From Dyella amyloliquefaciens (GTDB lineage: Bacteria; Pseudomonadota; Gammaproteobacteria; Xanthomonadales; Rhodanobacteraceae), in the NCBI RefSeq assembly GCF_004296575.1, contig NZ_SAYT01000007.1:434001-498000 (forward strand): a stretch of DNA of 64,000 nucleotides, in the 5' to 3' direction. Positions 62,649 to 64,000 of the stretch are shown here, piece after piece; position 1 is the stretch's first letter; each line of letters starts with the position of its first letter. The notes below the pieces were generated by a model. That model worked only from the letters and a program-made list of their open reading frames with translations, was not told where the DNA came from and searched no databases. Position numbers and translations under genes: made by a program.

Positions 62649-62816
62649 ATGTCCGATACGTCCTCCCAGCCAAAGTCCTCGCCGGCTTCCGCTCCTGCGG
62701 AACAAGCGACCGTGCCTGCCGTTCCGGCGACGGAAAAGACCCCGGCTGAGCGGCCGGCCCCGGATCCCACCCGCTACGGCGATTGGGAAAAAAACGGGCG
62801 CTGTATCGACTTCTGA
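62649..62816 (+). CDS. SdhAF4-like succinate dehydrogenase assembly factor (DUF1674)
   Basis: A 55-residue gene, too short for ordinary ORF thresholds. The C-terminal RYGDWEKNGRCIDF (residues 42-55) is the DUF1674 signature found in mitochondrial SDHAF4, which helps the flavoprotein SdhA acquire FAD and join SdhB. The N-terminal part is a Pro/Ala/Ser-rich disordered stretch. It lies 87 bases before sdhC on the same strand, fitting a role in assembling the complex. ATG 62649 has only a weak upstream site (CTTTCACATACC). Confidence 0.85.
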   Translation: MSDTSSQPKSSPASAPAEQATVPAVPATEKTPAERPAPDPTRYGDWEKNGRCIDF

Positions 62817-62903
62817 TCTTCGCCGCGCCGGCTCCGCGCCGGCGTCGCTGGAGATAGGGAAGGGCGGTAAAGGGCATCAGCGATTCCACCCAGGATAGCC
62901 GCC

Positions 62904-63299
62904 ATGGCAGACACGCAACGACCGCTCTCTCCACACATGGGCATATATAAGTGGCAGGTACAGATGGTGACATCCATCTTGCATCGCGCTACTGGCATCG
63001 CCCTCTCCGTTGGAACCCTGATCGTACTGTGGGGAGTGTTCTCCCTCGCCACTGGCGAAGACAGCTACAGCCAGTTCAGGACCTGCATCGGCAGCCCGAT
63101 CGGGCTGATCCTCATGTTTGGTTGGACCTGGGCGCTGTTCTATCACCTGTGCAATGGCATCCGTCATCTGCTGCAGGACGGCGGCATGGGTTATGCCATT
63201 CCGCAGTTCGTGCGCTCCAGCTGGCTCTCGATCATCGTGAGCATCGTGCTGACGGTGCTGGTCTGGGCCTACGTGCTGACTTCCGGAGGTGCGGCATGA
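62904..63299 (+). CDS. sdhC: Succinate dehydrogenase cytochrome b556 subunit
   Basis: SdhC (131 residues, three helices) binds heme b and quinone. RPLSPHMGIYKWQVQMVTSI and LHRATGIAL form the N-terminal signature; His in YHLCNGIRHLLQD is the heme ligand region of the second signature. It overlaps sdhD by four bases (ATGA). Membrane anchor of complex II. Confidence 0.94.
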   Translation: MADTQRPLSPHMGIYKWQVQMVTSILHRATGIALSVGTLIVLWGVFSLATGEDSYSQFRTCIGSPIGLILMFGWTWALFYHLCNGIRHLLQDGGMGYAIPQFVRSSWLSIIVSIVLTVLVWAYVLTSGGAA

Positions 63300-63709
63300 G
63301 CGCGAACGGCCAGAAGCATGACGTGCGCAACGACATGCGCAATCCGCTCAAGCGAGCCCGCGGCCTTGGTTCGGCGCAGTCTGGCGTCGGCCATTGGTGG
63401 ACGCAGCGCGTCACCGCGACGGCGCTGGTGTTCCTCGGCATCTGGTTCGTGCTGACCGTGCTCGGCATGATCCACGCCGACTACGCCACGGCCCGCTCGA
63501 TCGTCGCCAAGCCGTGGAACGCAGTGCTGCTGGTGGCCTTCGTGCTCACCATGTGCTGGCACGCCGTGCTCGGCCTGCAGATCGTGATCGAGGACTACGT
63601 GCATACGCGCTGGAAGGAAGTTGCCCTCCTGGTGCTGGTGAAGTTCATTGCAGTGCTCGGCACGCTGGCCACGTTGATGGCCGTGCTGCGCGTGGCGCTG
63701 GGAGCCTGA
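63296..63709 (+). CDS. sdhD: Succinate dehydrogenase membrane anchor subunit
   Basis: The 137-residue SdhD has a polar N-terminus ([20 protein letters not shown]) and three helices. [15 protein letters not shown] after the CWHAVLG helix holds the heme-ligand histidine and the conserved D-Y of the quinone site. The start overlaps sdhC; four bases separate it from sdhA. An open frame starting at 62951 is sdhC shadow. Confidence 0.92.
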   Translation: MSANGQKHDVRNDMRNPLKRARGLGSAQSGVGHWWTQRVTATALVFLGIWFVLTVLGMIHADYATARSIVAKPWNAVLLVAFVLTMCWHAVLGLQIVIEDYVHTRWKEVALLVLVKFIAVLGTLATLMAVLRVALGA

Positions 63710-63713
63710 TTCC

Positions 63714-64000
63714 ATGGAAAGCTACAAGATCCAACAGCATAAGTACGACGTCATCGTGGTCGGCGCCGGCGGCGCGGGCCTGCGCGCCACCTTCGGCCTG
63801 GCCGAGAAGGGCCTCAAGGCCGCGTGCATCACCAAGGTGTTCCCGACCCGCTCGCACACCGTGGCGGCGCAGGGCGGTATCTCCGCCGCACTCGGCAACA
63901 TGGGCGAGGACGACTGGCGCTTCCACTTCTACGACACGATCAAGGGTTCCGACTGGCTCGGCGACCAGGATGCGATCGAGTACATGTGCCGCGAGGCGAT
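63714..64000 (+). CDS. sdhA: Succinate dehydrogenase flavoprotein subunit, 5' part
   Basis: The first 95 codons of sdhA; the gene runs beyond the window. The FAD-binding GAGGAG (17-22) and [14 protein letters not shown] (47-60) are present; His48 is the residue to which FAD is covalently attached. [20 protein letters not shown] follows as in all SdhA. It is the catalytic subunit that oxidises succinate. Confidence 0.96.
   Translation, partial: MESYKIQQHKYDVIVVGAGGAGLRATFGLAEKGLKAACITKVFPTRSHTVAAQGGISAALGNMGEDDWRFHFYDTIKGSDWLGDQDAIEYMCREA

Overview
The window looks like chromosomal DNA of a high-GC gammaproteobacterium of the order Lysobacterales (Xanthomonadales), most likely Rhodanobacteraceae (Dyella/Rhodanobacter/Luteibacter type). 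This is inferred from gene content and protein character: a fused alpha/beta E1 2-oxo acid dehydrogenase, a MetX-type O-succinyltransferase of the Xanthomonas/Rhodanobacter kind, an intact ccmABCDEFGHI operon, kmo, a phaB/phaR pair, and an SdhAF4-like gene before sdhCDA. No taxonomic search was possible. I see no phage, insertion sequence, CRISPR array or rRNA. There are two tRNA genes: Arg-CCT at 35.5 kb and Leu-CAA at 41.7 kb.

Layout. 0-6 kb: a repeat-bearing gap, fused E1 dehydrogenase, an Ivy-type lysozyme inhibitor, a PAP2 phosphatase and a serine hydrolase. 6-10.8 kb: a chemotaxis module behind a near-consensus sigma-28 promoter, with a soluble double-PAS (BdlA-like) receptor, CheR, CheD and a three-domain CheW protein; no CheA, CheB or CheY is present. 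10.9-12.2 kb: two small secreted proteins (RcnB-like, DUF3761). 12.2-15.9 kb: a TetR / HlyD / ABC ATPase / ABC-2 permease exporter operon with a palindromic operator. 16-23.8 kb: acyltransferase, secreted CocE/NonD hydrolase, AraC/GyrI-like regulator, VOC protein, membrane diguanylate cyclase, FMN reductase and a YjbE-like secreted protein. 23.9-29.5 kb: polyphosphate kinase with a Pho-box-like site, a divergent AraC / Fsr efflux pair and a secreted GH43 enzyme.

29.6-35.4 kb: BIME-type repeats, then a minus-strand run with murB, pyrD, a methyltransferase, an SDR, a DUF4190 protein and an ALDH7-type dehydrogenase. 35.5-41.6 kb: a BvgAS/EvgAS-like two-component system, with a NarL-type regulator divergent from a 1479-residue hybrid kinase. 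41.8-43.6 kb: thiol dioxygenase and MetX-type O-succinyltransferase (sulfur amino acid metabolism). 43.6-50.4 kb: the complete system I cytochrome c maturation operon. 50.5-53.8 kb: DUF3293 protein, kmo, phaB, phaR. 53.9-58.7 kb: a MarR-controlled tripartite EmrAB/OMF efflux operon. 58.8-62.5 kb: TatD hydrolase, two glycine-zipper lipoproteins, a SleB-like hydrolase and YgfZ. 62.6-64 kb: SdhAF4-like gene, sdhC, sdhD and the 5' end of sdhA.

The observations I would check first are: a 75-bp REP/BIME element lying in frame inside the signal-peptide coding region of ccmH; an apparent one-base insertion separating the canonical start of phaR from its conserved domain; and the sigma-28-linked receptor-CheR-CheD-triple-CheW module. 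Start codons were chosen from ribosome-binding sites, signal peptides and overlaps; doubtful cases are flagged.
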